NCBI RefSeq assembly: GCF_023074175.1
Contig: NZ_JADPKS010000073.1
Coordinates: forward strand, 62,001 to 126,000
Reading direction: 5' to 3'
Origin: Bradyrhizobium sp. 139
GTDB taxonomy: Bacteria > Pseudomonadota > Alphaproteobacteria > Rhizobiales > Xanthobacteraceae
DNA: 64,000 nt
The position numbers and the translations under genes are program-made. Below the pieces are notes generated by a model that saw only the letters and a list, made by a program, of their open reading frames with translations, did not search any database and was not told the origin of the DNA. Below are positions 1 through 7,066 of this stretch, one piece after another (position 1 is the stretch's first letter; each line of letters opens with the position of its first letter).

Positions 1-1
1 G

Positions 2-454
2 CTCATCATCTCGACCGTGCGCATCGTCGCCACCGAGCTGAAATCCCGCTTCGGCATCACGAGGCCGCGCATCGCGATCTCCGGCCTCAACCCGCATGCC
101 GGAGAGGACGGTTCGCTCGGCCACGAGGAGCAGACCATCATCGCGCCGGCGCTCAAGGCGCTGCGCAGCGACGGCATCGAGGCGAAAGGCCCGCTGCCCG
201 CCGACACCATGTTTCACGAAGCCGCGCGAAACACCTATGATTGCGCCATCTGCATGTATCACGACCAGGCCCTGATTCCGATCAAGACGATCGCCTTCGA
301 CGACGCGGTCAATGTCACGCTCGGCCTGCCCTTCATCCGCACCTCGCCCGACCACGGCACCGCGTTCGACATCGCCGGCAGCGGCAAGGCCAATCCGGCA
401 AGCCTGATCGCCGCCTTGATGCTTGCGCGCCGCATGGCGGCTGCGCAAAACTGA
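2..454 (+). CDS. pdxA: 4-hydroxythreonine-4-phosphate dehydrogenase, C-terminal part
   Basis: This is the 3' end of pdxA; the frame is open back to the window edge, so the N-terminal half lies outside. PdxA oxidises 4-phosphohydroxy-L-threonine in pyridoxal phosphate synthesis. The visible part carries the family landmarks: GLNPHAGEDG with the metal-binding His, then GPLPADTMF, CMYHDQALIP with a second metal-site His, and TSPDHGTAFDIAG near the end. The TGA stop overlaps the ATG of rsmA by one base, and the pdxA-rsmA pair is a familiar proteobacterial arrangement. No damage is seen in the visible part. Confidence 0.95.
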   Translation, partial: LIISTVRIVATELKSRFGITRPRIAISGLNPHAGEDGSLGHEEQTIIAPALKALRSDGIEAKGPLPADTMFHEAARNTYDCAICMYHDQALIPIKTIAFDDAVNVTLGLPFIRTSPDHGTAFDIAGSGKANPASLIAALMLARRMAAAQN

Positions 455-1308
455 TGAGCGCGATCGACGACCTCCCGCCGCTTCGCGAGGTCATTCGCCA
501 GCACGCGCTGTCGGCGCGCAAATCGCTCGGCCAGAATTTTCTGCTCGACCTCAACCTCACCGCGCGCATCGCGCGTGCGGCGGCGCCGCTGGACGACTCC
601 ACCATCGTCGAGATCGGTCCGGGCCCGGGCGGGCTGACGCGCGCGTTGCTCGCGCTCGGGGCCAAACGCGTCATCGCCATCGAGCATGACGAGCGCGCGA
701 TCCCTGCGTTGGAGGACATTTCCGCGCGCTATCCCGGCCGGCTCGATATCGTGCATGGCGATGCCATGACCTTCGACCCGCGCCCGCTGCTCGACGGCAA
801 CAAGGCCAGGATCGTCGCGAACCTGCCCTACAACATCGCGACCCAGCTCCTGATCAACTGGCTTACGACCGAACCCTGGCCGCCCTGGTACGACATGATG
901 GTCCTGATGTTCCAGCGCGAAGTCGGCGAACGCATCGTGGCGCGCGAGGATGAGGAGGCTTATGGCCGTCTCGGCGTGCTCGCCAACTGGCGCTGCGAGA
1001 CCAAAATCCTGTTCGACATTTCGCCGTCGGCCTTCGTGCCGCCACCGAAGGTCACCTCCTCCGTCGTGCGCCTCAAGCCGCGCGCAGAGCCTCTCCCCTG
1101 CGATCGCAAGCTGCTCGAAAAGGTCGCGGCCGCAGCCTTCGGCCAGCGCCGCAAGATGCTGCGCCAGAGCCTGAAAGCGCTCGGCGTCGATCCCGCGCGA
1201 CTTGCAGCCGCCGCGGGCGTCGATGCGACGCGGCGCGCAGAGACGATTCCGATCGCAGGCTTTGTTGCCATGGCGCGTGAATTGGCGGATATACGCAGCC
1301 AAGGCTGA
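454..1308 (+). CDS. rsmA: 16S rRNA (adenine(1518)-N6/adenine(1519)-N6)-dimethyltransferase RsmA/KsgA
   Basis: RsmA dimethylates two adjacent adenines in the 3'-terminal helix of 16S rRNA, a late step in 30S maturation. The ATG at 454 shares a base with the pdxA stop and gives 284 residues, normal for the family; a longer open frame upstream lies inside pdxA and is discarded. Motifs in order are RKSLGQNFL near residue 27, the SAM-binding EIGPGPGGLT near residue 51, a second-strand acidic residue in AIEHDERA, and the catalytic NLPYNIAT motif. The C-terminal helical rRNA-binding domain has the usual FGQRRKMLRQSLK segment. Confidence 0.97.
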   Translation: MSAIDDLPPLREVIRQHALSARKSLGQNFLLDLNLTARIARAAAPLDDSTIVEIGPGPGGLTRALLALGAKRVIAIEHDERAIPALEDISARYPGRLDIVHGDAMTFDPRPLLDGNKARIVANLPYNIATQLLINWLTTEPWPPWYDMMVLMFQREVGERIVAREDEEAYGRLGVLANWRCETKILFDISPSAFVPPPKVTSSVVRLKPRAEPLPCDRKLLEKVAAAAFGQRRKMLRQSLKALGVDPARLAAAAGVDATRRAETIPIAGFVAMARELADIRSQG

Positions 1309-1405
1309 TAGAAGCATGATCCGGAAAGGTGTGAAGCGGCTTTCCGAAGAGACCATGCTTGGATAACGAGACCAAAGCGCGATGATCGCGCTCTGGTGCA
1401 AATTC
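1309..1405. repeat. Rhizobiales intergenic palindrome (GCATGATCCGGAAA type)
   Basis: The gap after rsmA begins with GCATGATCCGGAAAGGTG, followed by a complementary half ending TTTCCGAAGAGACCATGC. This imperfect palindrome, then an AAAGCGCGATGA segment, matches the style of a dispersed intergenic repeat that I know from Bradyrhizobium and relatives. It contains no gene. A hairpin in this place could also help separate rsmA transcription from the dehydrogenase downstream, but there is no T-run. Confidence 0.6.
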
Positions 1406-1418
1406 CGGAGGAAAGAAA

Positions 1419-2477
1419 ATGGCGTTGATGCGTCGGCAATCCCTGGTCAAGTTTGATGCGCCGCTGTGCGAGACCATCGTCGACACCCCAAAACCGCAAG
1501 GACGCGAGGTGCTGGTGCGCATCGAGCGCTGCGGGCTCTGCCATTCCGATCTGCACATCCAGGACGGCTATGCCGATCTCGGCGGCGGCAAGAAGCTCGA
1601 CACCACGCGCGGCATGACGCTGCCGTTCACGCTCGGCCACGAGATCGCGGGCATCGTTGACGAGGTCGGCCCCGACGCGCCGGCAAGCCTCGTCGGCGCG
1701 AAGAAGGCGGTGTTTCCGTGGATTGGCTGCGGCCAGTGCCGCGACTGCGCCAATGGCGACGAGAACCTCTGCGCCAAGCAGCGCTTCCTCGGCGTCTCCA
1801 TCGACGGCGGCTTCGCCACCCACGTGCTGGTGCCCGACGCGAAATACCTGCTCGACTACGATCCCCTGCCCGTCAACCAGGCCGCGACCCTGATGTGCTC
1901 CGGCGTGACGGCCTATGGCGCGCTCAAGCGCCTGGTTGATCGTCCGCGCCAGCGCAACCTCTTGCTGATCGGCCTCGGCGGCGTCGGCATGATGGGCCTG
2001 TCGTTCGCGCAAGCCATGTTCAAGCAGCCGATCACGGTCGCCGATCTCAGCGGCGCCGCGCGAGATACTGCGCTGAAGAACGGTGCAGCGGTCGCCTACG
2101 ATCCGGCCGAGCCCGACGTAATCAAGCGCATCCTCAAGGAGACCGAGGGCGGCTTCGACGAGATCGTCGACTTCGCCGGCAACGAGAAGTCGATGGCGTT
2201 TGCGGTGGCCGTCGCCGCGCGCGGCGGCAAGATCGTGGTGTCTGGCCTGATGGGCGGCCAGTTCACGCTGCCAATGGTGCAATGGGTCTACAAGCGCATG
2301 ACCATCGAGGGCTTCATGGTCGGCACGCTCCCGGAAGCGCAGGAGCTGATGGCACTCGCGCGCGCCGGCAAGATCAAGCCGACGCCGATGCAGGAAGAGC
2401 CGATGGGCGACGTCCAGAAATGGATCGACGAGCTGCGCGCCGGCAAGGTGGTCGGCCGCATCGTTCTGAAGAACTGA
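1419..2477 (+). CDS. zinc-dependent medium-chain alcohol dehydrogenase
   Basis: This 352-residue protein is a medium-chain dehydrogenase/reductase, expected to oxidise or reduce an alcohol/aldehyde pair with NAD(P). The catalytic zinc ligands are visible as GLCHSDLH (Cys and His near residues 39-44) and GHEIAGIVDE near residue 72. The structural zinc cluster is CGQCRDCANGDENLC around residues 104-118. The Rossmann glycine run is GLGGVGMMG near residue 185. A strong ribosome binding site (GGAGG) sits about 8 bases before the ATG. The substrate cannot be told from sequence. It appears to be a single-gene unit. Confidence 0.9.
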   Translation: MALMRRQSLVKFDAPLCETIVDTPKPQGREVLVRIERCGLCHSDLHIQDGYADLGGGKKLDTTRGMTLPFTLGHEIAGIVDEVGPDAPASLVGAKKAVFPWIGCGQCRDCANGDENLCAKQRFLGVSIDGGFATHVLVPDAKYLLDYDPLPVNQAATLMCSGVTAYGALKRLVDRPRQRNLLLIGLGGVGMMGLSFAQAMFKQPITVADLSGAARDTALKNGAAVAYDPAEPDVIKRILKETEGGFDEIVDFAGNEKSMAFAVAVAARGGKIVVSGLMGGQFTLPMVQWVYKRMTIEGFMVGTLPEAQELMALARAGKIKPTPMQEEPMGDVQKWIDELRAGKVVGRIVLKN

Positions 2478-2630
2478 ATTTCGCGAGACAGCGAGACATA
2501 CCTCTCGCAGCGTCGCTTTCTCCAGCACAATCAGCCCCGAATTGACGCAAGTCCGGTTCCAAACGGGGAACCGGTAGGGCGCGAACCTTTAGCCCCTCGC
2601 CAGCTTTCTCTTTCGAATTCTGATGAGACC

Positions 2631-2780
2631 ATGCAGACCATCCGCCGCTTCCCGGCCGACGAATCCGGCGCCGCCGCGATCGCGTACGGCCTGATCGCAG
2701 CGGCATCGCGCTTGCGATCGTCGCCGTGGTCGCCAATCGCCGCGCACGGAACGGCGGCGGTCGGACCGAGTTGGCAGCGT
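2631..2780 (+). pseudogene. Flp-type pilin remnant with a one-base frameshift
   Basis: From the ATG at 2631 the frame reads MQTIRRFPADESGAAAIAYG then LIAA, which matches the start of Flp/Fap type IVb pilins (basic leader, ..DESGATAIEYGLIAAG..). At about 2699-2702 the pilin continuation moves to the next frame, where GIALAIVAVVANR is encoded; adding one base after GCAGC restores one continuous pilin N-terminus with its hydrophobic helix. In the original frame translation instead runs on into the downstream small gene. The Glu of the mature pilin N-terminus is Ala here (AIAYG), also suggesting decay. No cpa/tad assembly genes are nearby. Confidence 0.6.
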
Positions 2781-3017
2781 ATGTCCATTCGCTGCACCGT
2801 CGAAAGCGCATTCTTCATCGCCTGGAGCTTCCTGGAGCAGAGCGGCGAACTCGGTCCTGCGGACGAGACCGCGAACATTATTCTGGACGCCATCGAAGCG
2901 CAGCTCAGGACCGGCGAGCGCCGGCAGCTGATGCTCGCTAACAAGGCGATTGATGCCTACCGCAAGCAGGTAGGCCAACGCCGCCTCCCGGCCGAACGCC
3001 ATATCCGTCTCCGATAA
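2781..3017 (+). CDS. small conserved helical protein of unknown function
   Basis: The open frame that begins in the pilin remnant ends in a 78-residue segment that looks like a separate protein, starting at the ATG at 2781 (MSIRCTVESAFFIAW). No good ribosome binding site precedes this ATG, so the start is uncertain and translation could depend on the upstream remnant. The protein is predicted helical with no signal peptide. Its pattern AFFIAWSFLEQSG...GER..LMLANKAIDAY closely resembles the small protein at 54739-54975, so the two appear to be paralogues. Function is unknown. Confidence 0.6.
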   Translation: MSIRCTVESAFFIAWSFLEQSGELGPADETANIILDAIEAQLRTGERRQLMLANKAIDAYRKQVGQRRLPAERHIRLR

Positions 3018-3099
3018 GAGCCTGCAGCGCAGACCCCGGGACCACGCGCCTTATGTTCACTCCTGAACAGAAGGCCCGGGCTGATTTCGAAATTACGTC

Positions 3100-3143
3100 G
3101 TTCTCCGGACGTGAACAAAGTGTTCTCCGGACGAGAACAAAGT
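3100..3143. repeat. 22-bp tandem repeat containing GTTC...GAAC palindromes
   Basis: Two adjacent 22-base copies of GTTCTCCGGACGWGAACAAAGT differ at one position (T in the first, A in the second). Each contains the palindrome GTTC-N9-GAAC, and GTTCACTCCTGAAC lies 45 bases upstream. The spacing does not match the alphaproteobacterial LexA box (GTTC or GAAC direct repeats with 7-base spacing). The element lies in a 280-base gap between small genes and could be an operator for the gene at 3298 or a local duplication. Confidence 0.6.
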
Positions 3144-3297
3144 TCGCAGCGTGCCCCGCGCGCAACACCGGACAGAGCGGTTTCGCTGGAAACCTTCGCG
3201 ACAGCGCCTTCGCATTGATCACTTCGGACCACCAGTTGGAACGCCGCGAATGTCCCACGCGTTCACATCTCGTTGGGCAACGACGGAATCAGACTCG

Positions 3298-3489
3298 ATG
3301 ACAAAGCCGCTGACAGGAACGGTGCAGCCCGTTCCCGAAGAGAACAGGAGCCACAAGGGCGCGGGCAGCGCGCCATCGGTTCCGGTGGATACCACCAAGA
3401 GCCATCGCGGCGACGAGAAGCAGAACATTCGCGAGCAGGCCGCGCATGGCAACCTCACCCAGAACACCAGCAACAGGCGCATGGGATAG
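3298..3489 (+). CDS. small hydrophilic hypothetical protein
   Basis: This frame encodes 63 residues, MTKPLTGTVQPVPEENRSHK onward, rich in charged and small residues, with no membrane segment, cysteine or signal peptide, and probably largely disordered. The composition, with GDEKQNIREQAAHGNLTQNT near the C-terminus, looks like small conserved Rhizobiales proteins annotated as hypothetical. The ATG lacks a strong ribosome binding site. A longer upstream extension of the frame lacks coding character. No function is proposed. Confidence 0.55.
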   Translation: MTKPLTGTVQPVPEENRSHKGAGSAPSVPVDTTKSHRGDEKQNIREQAAHGNLTQNTSNRRMG

Positions 3490-3533
3490 GCGATCGGATA
3501 ATCAACGGGGGAGACGAAACAGGAGAGACGAGC

Positions 3534-3710
3534 TTGGCCAATCTCGGCAAATGGTACGATCCGATATCCGAGCGCTGGATCGTACCGCGCGAAACACATC
3601 TGGAAGCGACACCTTCTCATGAGAGCGAGAACCACGTCCTCGAACTCCAGAGAACAATTGAAGTCCAGCGCATCTGGCGCGCTCTCGTCGATAGCTGCGC
3701 GCGCGACTGA
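3534..3710 (+). CDS. small hypothetical protein with TTG start
   Basis: A 58-residue frame starts at TTG 3534, preceded by AGGAGAG at a proper distance, which is the main reason for choosing it. The product begins LANLGKWYDPISERWIVPRE and ends in a basic helix LQRTIEVQRIWRALVDSC. It has three Trp residues and no signal peptide or membrane segment. An ATG further upstream at 3273 would run antiparallel to the coding sense of the preceding small gene and is less likely. Function is unknown. Confidence 0.45.
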   Translation: MANLGKWYDPISERWIVPRETHLEATPSHESENHVLELQRTIEVQRIWRALVDSCARD

Positions 3711-3765
3711 TGCTCGTGCGCGGCTGCGGAGGAACCCGCTGTCTACCGCGCTGTTGTAACCCTGC

Positions 3766-3987
3766 ATGAACGATCCCGCATCACCCGCAAGACCGGTTGC
3801 AGCCACGATACGCTATCTGTCGATCATCGTCGGCTGCGCCTGCCTGCTGCTCGCCGCCGCCTGCTTCGTCATCGCGGCGCAGGTCTTTATTCAGACCGGC
3901 GTCTTCGCGCAATCCTATGCGATGGTGGGTCTCATCAGCGCAGCGTTGGGGAGCTTGGGGCTCACGCTGGCGCGTGTGTGGAAGTAG
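3766..3987 (+). CDS. small two-pass inner membrane protein
   Basis: This is a 73-residue protein with two predicted membrane helices, at about residues 17-39 (YLSIIVGCACLLLAAACFVI) and 48-70 (YAMVGLISAALGSLGLTLA), joined by a short loop. The N-terminus is proline- and alanine-rich and cytoplasmic by the positive-inside rule. It matches no family I can name. It is separate from its neighbours and is followed by a palindromic intergenic repeat. Confidence 0.55.
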   Translation: MNDPASPARPVAATIRYLSIIVGCACLLLAAACFVIAAQVFIQTGVFAQSYAMVGLISAALGSLGLTLARVWK

Positions 3988-4029
3988 CCGTTCGCAACTT
4001 ACCGCCCCCCGCATCACGATGCGGCCCCT

Positions 4030-4172
4030 CCTTCCGTCGTTCCGGATTGCGTGCGCAGCACGCGGGCCCTGACTCCATCGGGCCGCATGCGAGCGCAGCG
4101 ACACAATCCAGAATCCCACAGCGGACAGACTCTGGATTTGCTTCGCTGCGCCCGCAATGACGATGTGGTGAG
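4030..4172. repeat. intergenic palindromic repeat, GATTGCTTCGCTGCG family
   Basis: The gap between the convergent genes contains ACACAATCCAGAATC and, about 30 bases later, ACTCTGGATTTGCTTCGCTGC followed by CGCAATGACG. The two parts can pair as a long interrupted hairpin. The same arms occur at 10966-11046 and 45117-45197, where they are better conserved. This copy is diverged and longer, with an inserted GGCCCTGACTCC segment. It contains no gene. Confidence 0.65.
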
Positions 4173-4206
4173 CGCTTGCCCTGCGCGCTCTCACCTGCGC
4201 GACCGT

Positions 4207-4980
4207 CTACGCCGCCGCGCGCTGCCGCGCCACGAGCGCTTCGCCAAAAGCCTCGAACAGCTTGCGGTTGATCGGATTGCGCTGGGGATCGTATTCGGCG
4301 TGCCATTGCACGCCGAGCGCAAAGGTCGGGGCTTCCGCAATGCGGATCGCCTCGATGGTGCCGTCCTCGGCGATGCCTTCGATGAACACGCGCTCGCCCG
4401 GCTCCAGGATGCCCTGACCATGCAGGGAATTGACGCGGATCTTTTCGCAGCCGAGCAATTTTGCAAAGGCGCCGCCTGGCGTGAGATCGACCTCGTGGCG
4501 GTCGGCGAACACGACGGTGGGATCGGGATGGATCTCTCCAGTCTCCAGCCGCGGCATGCGGTGGTTCATGCGACCCGGAATTTCGCGGATCTCCGGATGC
4601 AGCGAGCCGCCGAAGGCGACGTTCATCTCCTGGAGGCCGCGGCAGATGCCGAACAGCGGGATGCCGCGGGCAACGCAGGCGACCGAGAGCGCCAGCGCGA
4701 CCTCGTCGCGGTGGATGTCGTAGGGCTCGTGCTTCTCGCAAGGATCGACGTTGAAACGGGTCGGGTGCACGTTGGCCCGGGCGCCGGTGAGAATGACGCC
4801 GTCGACCGTATCGAGCAGCGCCGCGATATCGGTGATGTCGGGCGAGCCCGCGAACATCACCGGCAGGCCGCCGGAGACCTCGGCCACGGCCCGCAAATTG
4901 CGCTCGCCGACCATCTGGACCTGAAATCGATTTTCGACGCGATGGGCGTTCCCGATCACGCCGACGACCGGCTTTCTCAT
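4207..4980 (-). CDS. class I glutamine amidotransferase-like protein (peptidase C26, PuuD-like)
   Basis: This 257-residue protein belongs to the family of gamma-glutamyl-gamma-aminobutyrate hydrolases, which cleave gamma-glutamylated amines in the cytoplasm. The nucleophile elbow is PLFGICRGLQEMN (Cys near residue 121), and the catalytic His lies in GVQWHAEYDP near residue 231. VNSLHGQGI is the usual family motif before it. The oxyanion-side motif ILTGARANVHP is also present. No other putrescine-degradation genes (puuA, puuB, puuC) are nearby, so the physiological substrate stays open. Confidence 0.88.
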   Translation of the reverse strand: MRKPVVGVIGNAHRVENRFQVQMVGERNLRAVAEVSGGLPVMFAGSPDITDIAALLDTVDGVILTGARANVHPTRFNVDPCEKHEPYDIHRDEVALALSVACVARGIPLFGICRGLQEMNVAFGGSLHPEIREIPGRMNHRMPRLETGEIHPDPTVVFADRHEVDLTPGGAFAKLLGCEKIRVNSLHGQGILEPGERVFIEGIAEDGTIEAIRIAEAPTFALGVQWHAEYDPQRNPINRKLFEAFGEALVARQRAAA

Positions 4981-5235
4981 CTCCTGTTCCGACCTCCCCC
5001 ATAAGAAGATTCTCCGAACATGCCCCCCGGATGGAACAAATTCAACAGAAGGGTACGCGGGACGGCAATGCTATTTTCGCGCAAATGCCCGGCCGGGGCG
5101 GCCACGACATCCTTTCGCCCCCGCCAGCGTTGCCCGCGCGGCCGTGGACGCGTCAAATCGCGCCAGCGCCCGACTTGATCCGAGGGGGGATTTCGCGAAA
5201 GAGTGCCTCACGCTGGCCCCCGAAAAGGACATGAT

Positions 5236-6366
5236 GTGACGATTCCCAGAGATGAACGGACCCGGTCCCGCAGCGACCTCGCTTGGGCGATCTCGGTCGG
5301 CGGCATCGGAGTCGTGCTGTTCGCGGCTCTCCTGGCCTTCACTTGGCATTTTGCCGCCACCCTGCTCCTGATCTTCACCGGCATGCTGCTCGGCGTCGGC
5401 CTCAATGCCCTGACCAACGCACTCGGCCGCCGCGTGCACCTGCCCCATGCAATGCGGCTCGCGATCGTCTGCATCGCGCTCGCCGTGATGCTCGCAGGCG
5501 TCGCCTATCTCGGCGGCGCCACTATTGCCGAACAGACCTCGCTGCTCAGCAAGACCATCAAGTCGCAGATCACCAACGTGAAGTCGTTCCTCGATAGCCA
5601 CGGCATCGACACCAGCTTTTTCGATCTCGGCAACGCCGCACCCACCGCCTCCACTGACGCGGGGTCGACACCCGCCCCGGCGGCCTCGCACGGCAATTTG
5701 CCGGGTGCCGGTGCGCTCGCCTCCAGCGGCGGAGCGATCGTGAGCCAGACTTTCAAGCTGCTGCTCGGCACCGTTAGCGCCGTCGGCAACATTTTCATCG
5801 TGCTGTTTCTCGGGCTCGCCTTCGCCGCCCAGCCCAGCCTCTATCACGATGGCCTGTTATTCCTCGCACCGGCCAAACATCGGATCCGCGCGACCCTCAT
5901 CATCGACCGCATCAGCGAGACGCTGGAGCGTTGGCTGATCGCGCAGATCATCGTCATGCTCGCGGTCGGCGTGGTGACCTGGGTCGGGCTTGCCATCATC
6001 GGCATTCCCGGCTCGTTCATCCTGGGGATCCAGGCCGGCCTGCTCGCCTTCATCCCGACCGTCGGCGCCATCATCGCCGGCGTCGTTGTGGTGCTGGCGA
6101 GCCTGGCCACGGGATGGATCGCGGCGCTGTCGGCCTTCCTGCTGTTCCTCGGCGTGCACGCGATGGAGAGCTACGTCCTGACACCGCTGCTCCAGCGCCA
6201 GGCGCTGGACATCCCGCCGGCCACGCTGTTCGCGTTTCAGATCCTGCTCGGCGTCGTGTTCGGCATCTGGGGTTTGGCGCTGGCGCTGCCACTGGTCGCC
6301 ATCGCCAAGGTCATGATCGACCATTTCAAGACGTATGAGGCCCCGCCCCTGGCCGAGGCGGCCTGA
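5236..6366 (+). CDS. AI-2E family (PerM/UPF0118) transporter
   Basis: The product is a polytopic membrane protein of about 376 residues with seven or eight hydrophobic segments and one large soluble insert near residues 100-170 (a Ser/Ala/Pro-rich stretch). The layout fits the AI-2E/PerM permease family, whose members export diverse small molecules or support ion exchange. The C-terminal half has the family's FIPTVGAIIAGVV and YVLTPLLQRQAL-like segments. I chose GTG 5236 because AAAAGGA lies 7 bases upstream; an upstream GTG at 5203 would add 11 residues without a binding site. The substrate cannot be inferred. Confidence 0.88.
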   Translation: MTIPRDERTRSRSDLAWAISVGGIGVVLFAALLAFTWHFAATLLLIFTGMLLGVGLNALTNALGRRVHLPHAMRLAIVCIALAVMLAGVAYLGGATIAEQTSLLSKTIKSQITNVKSFLDSHGIDTSFFDLGNAAPTASTDAGSTPAPAASHGNLPGAGALASSGGAIVSQTFKLLLGTVSAVGNIFIVLFLGLAFAAQPSLYHDGLLFLAPAKHRIRATLIIDRISETLERWLIAQIIVMLAVGVVTWVGLAIIGIPGSFILGIQAGLLAFIPTVGAIIAGVVVVLASLATGWIAALSAFLLFLGVHAMESYVLTPLLQRQALDIPPATLFAFQILLGVVFGIWGLALALPLVAIAKVMIDHFKTYEAPPLAEAA

Positions 6367-6372
6367 CGCCGC

Positions 6373-6669
6373 TCAGGTCGTCAGTACGGTCTCGGTGTGC
6401 TCGACCTCCGGGGGCGAAGCAAAATACTGGCCGACGAGGCCACGCCATTCGGTGAAATTCACCGAGCCGCGGAAATCGACGGTATGGTTCTCTAGCGTTT
6501 CCCATCTCACCATCAGCCGGTAGCGCTGCGGCTTCTCGATCGACTTGTGCAGTTCGAAGCCGTGAAAGCCCTTGGCGCGGCCGAAAGCGGCTTTGGCCTT
6601 GGCGACGGCGGCCTCAAAGTCCTTCTCGCTGCCGGGCTTGACGTCGATTTGCGCGATCTCGGTGATCAT
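6373..6669 (-). CDS. antibiotic biosynthesis monooxygenase (ABM) domain protein
   Basis: This 98-residue protein is a single ABM/DUF-type dimeric alpha-beta barrel subunit. The frame begins MITEIAQIDVKPGSEKDFEA, continues with GFHGFELHKSIEKP and a RYRLMVRWETLENHTV strand, and ends with the FTEWRGLVGQYF helix typical of such proteins. Homologues are cofactor-free quinol monooxygenases or heme-degrading enzymes, and the reaction is not decidable here. ATG 6669 has a GGGATGGA site upstream; an in-frame ATG 15 bases earlier is possible. It converges on the permease gene with a 6-base gap. Confidence 0.82.
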   Translation of the reverse strand: MITEIAQIDVKPGSEKDFEAAVAKAKAAFGRAKGFHGFELHKSIEKPQRYRLMVRWETLENHTVDFRGSVNFTEWRGLVGQYFASPPEVEHTETVLTT

Positions 6670-6771
6670 CTGTTTCCATCCCATTTTGTTCGACGGGCGT
6701 ATCTACCGCAGCCCGCGACAAAGAAAAAGGCGCCGAAACGGCGCCCTGATCGGCTGAAAATGCGGGGGGTC

Positions 6772-7008
6772 TCAGGCGAGTGACAGAACGGTGCCTGCCA
6801 CGATCAACGCGCAACCCGCGAACAGCACGAGCGGCCAGTAGCTACGGCCTTGCGTGTATCGCCCCTGGGCACGGCGCTCGGTAATCAGCGCGCTCTCGTA
6901 TTCATCCGCGGTGGAGAACAGACAGGCGAAGCCGCCGCGGGCCGAGGCCGCAGCGGCTTCGAGCGACATCAGGGCAGCCTGCGGGTTCTGTCGACGGATC
7001 GATTCCAT
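6772..7008 (-). CDS. small tail-anchored membrane protein
   Basis: This frame encodes about 78 residues. The N-terminal two thirds are soluble, with a helix around LEAAAASARGGFACLFSTAD, followed by a basic stretch and a C-terminal hydrophobic segment WPLVLFAGCALIVAGTVLSL that would insert in the inner membrane. I know no named family. It lies just downstream, on the same strand, of the diguanylate cyclase gene (59-base gap), so the two may be co-transcribed. An in-frame GTG sits two codons upstream of the chosen ATG. Confidence 0.55.
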   Translation of the reverse strand: MESIRRQNPQAALMSLEAAAASARGGFACLFSTADEYESALITERRAQGRYTQGRSYWPLVLFAGCALIVAGTVLSLA

Positions 7009-7066
7009 GACCACAATGGTAGGGATCGAATGGTAAACAGGGGATTACCGCACGGCTTGCTCTGGC

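Noticed and set aside
241..453. Upstream extension of rsmA inside pdxA
   Set aside because: The extra residues are the pdxA sequence in another frame; the ATG at 454 matches the family start.
960..2528. 522-codon open frame antisense to rsmA and the alcohol dehydrogenase
   Set aside because: It spans two clear plus-strand genes and their gap and has no recognisable domain.
3055..3143. LexA (SOS) box
   Set aside because: The half-sites are GTTC-N9-GAAC or GTTC-N6-GAAC, not the alphaproteobacterial direct repeat GTTC-N7-GTTC.
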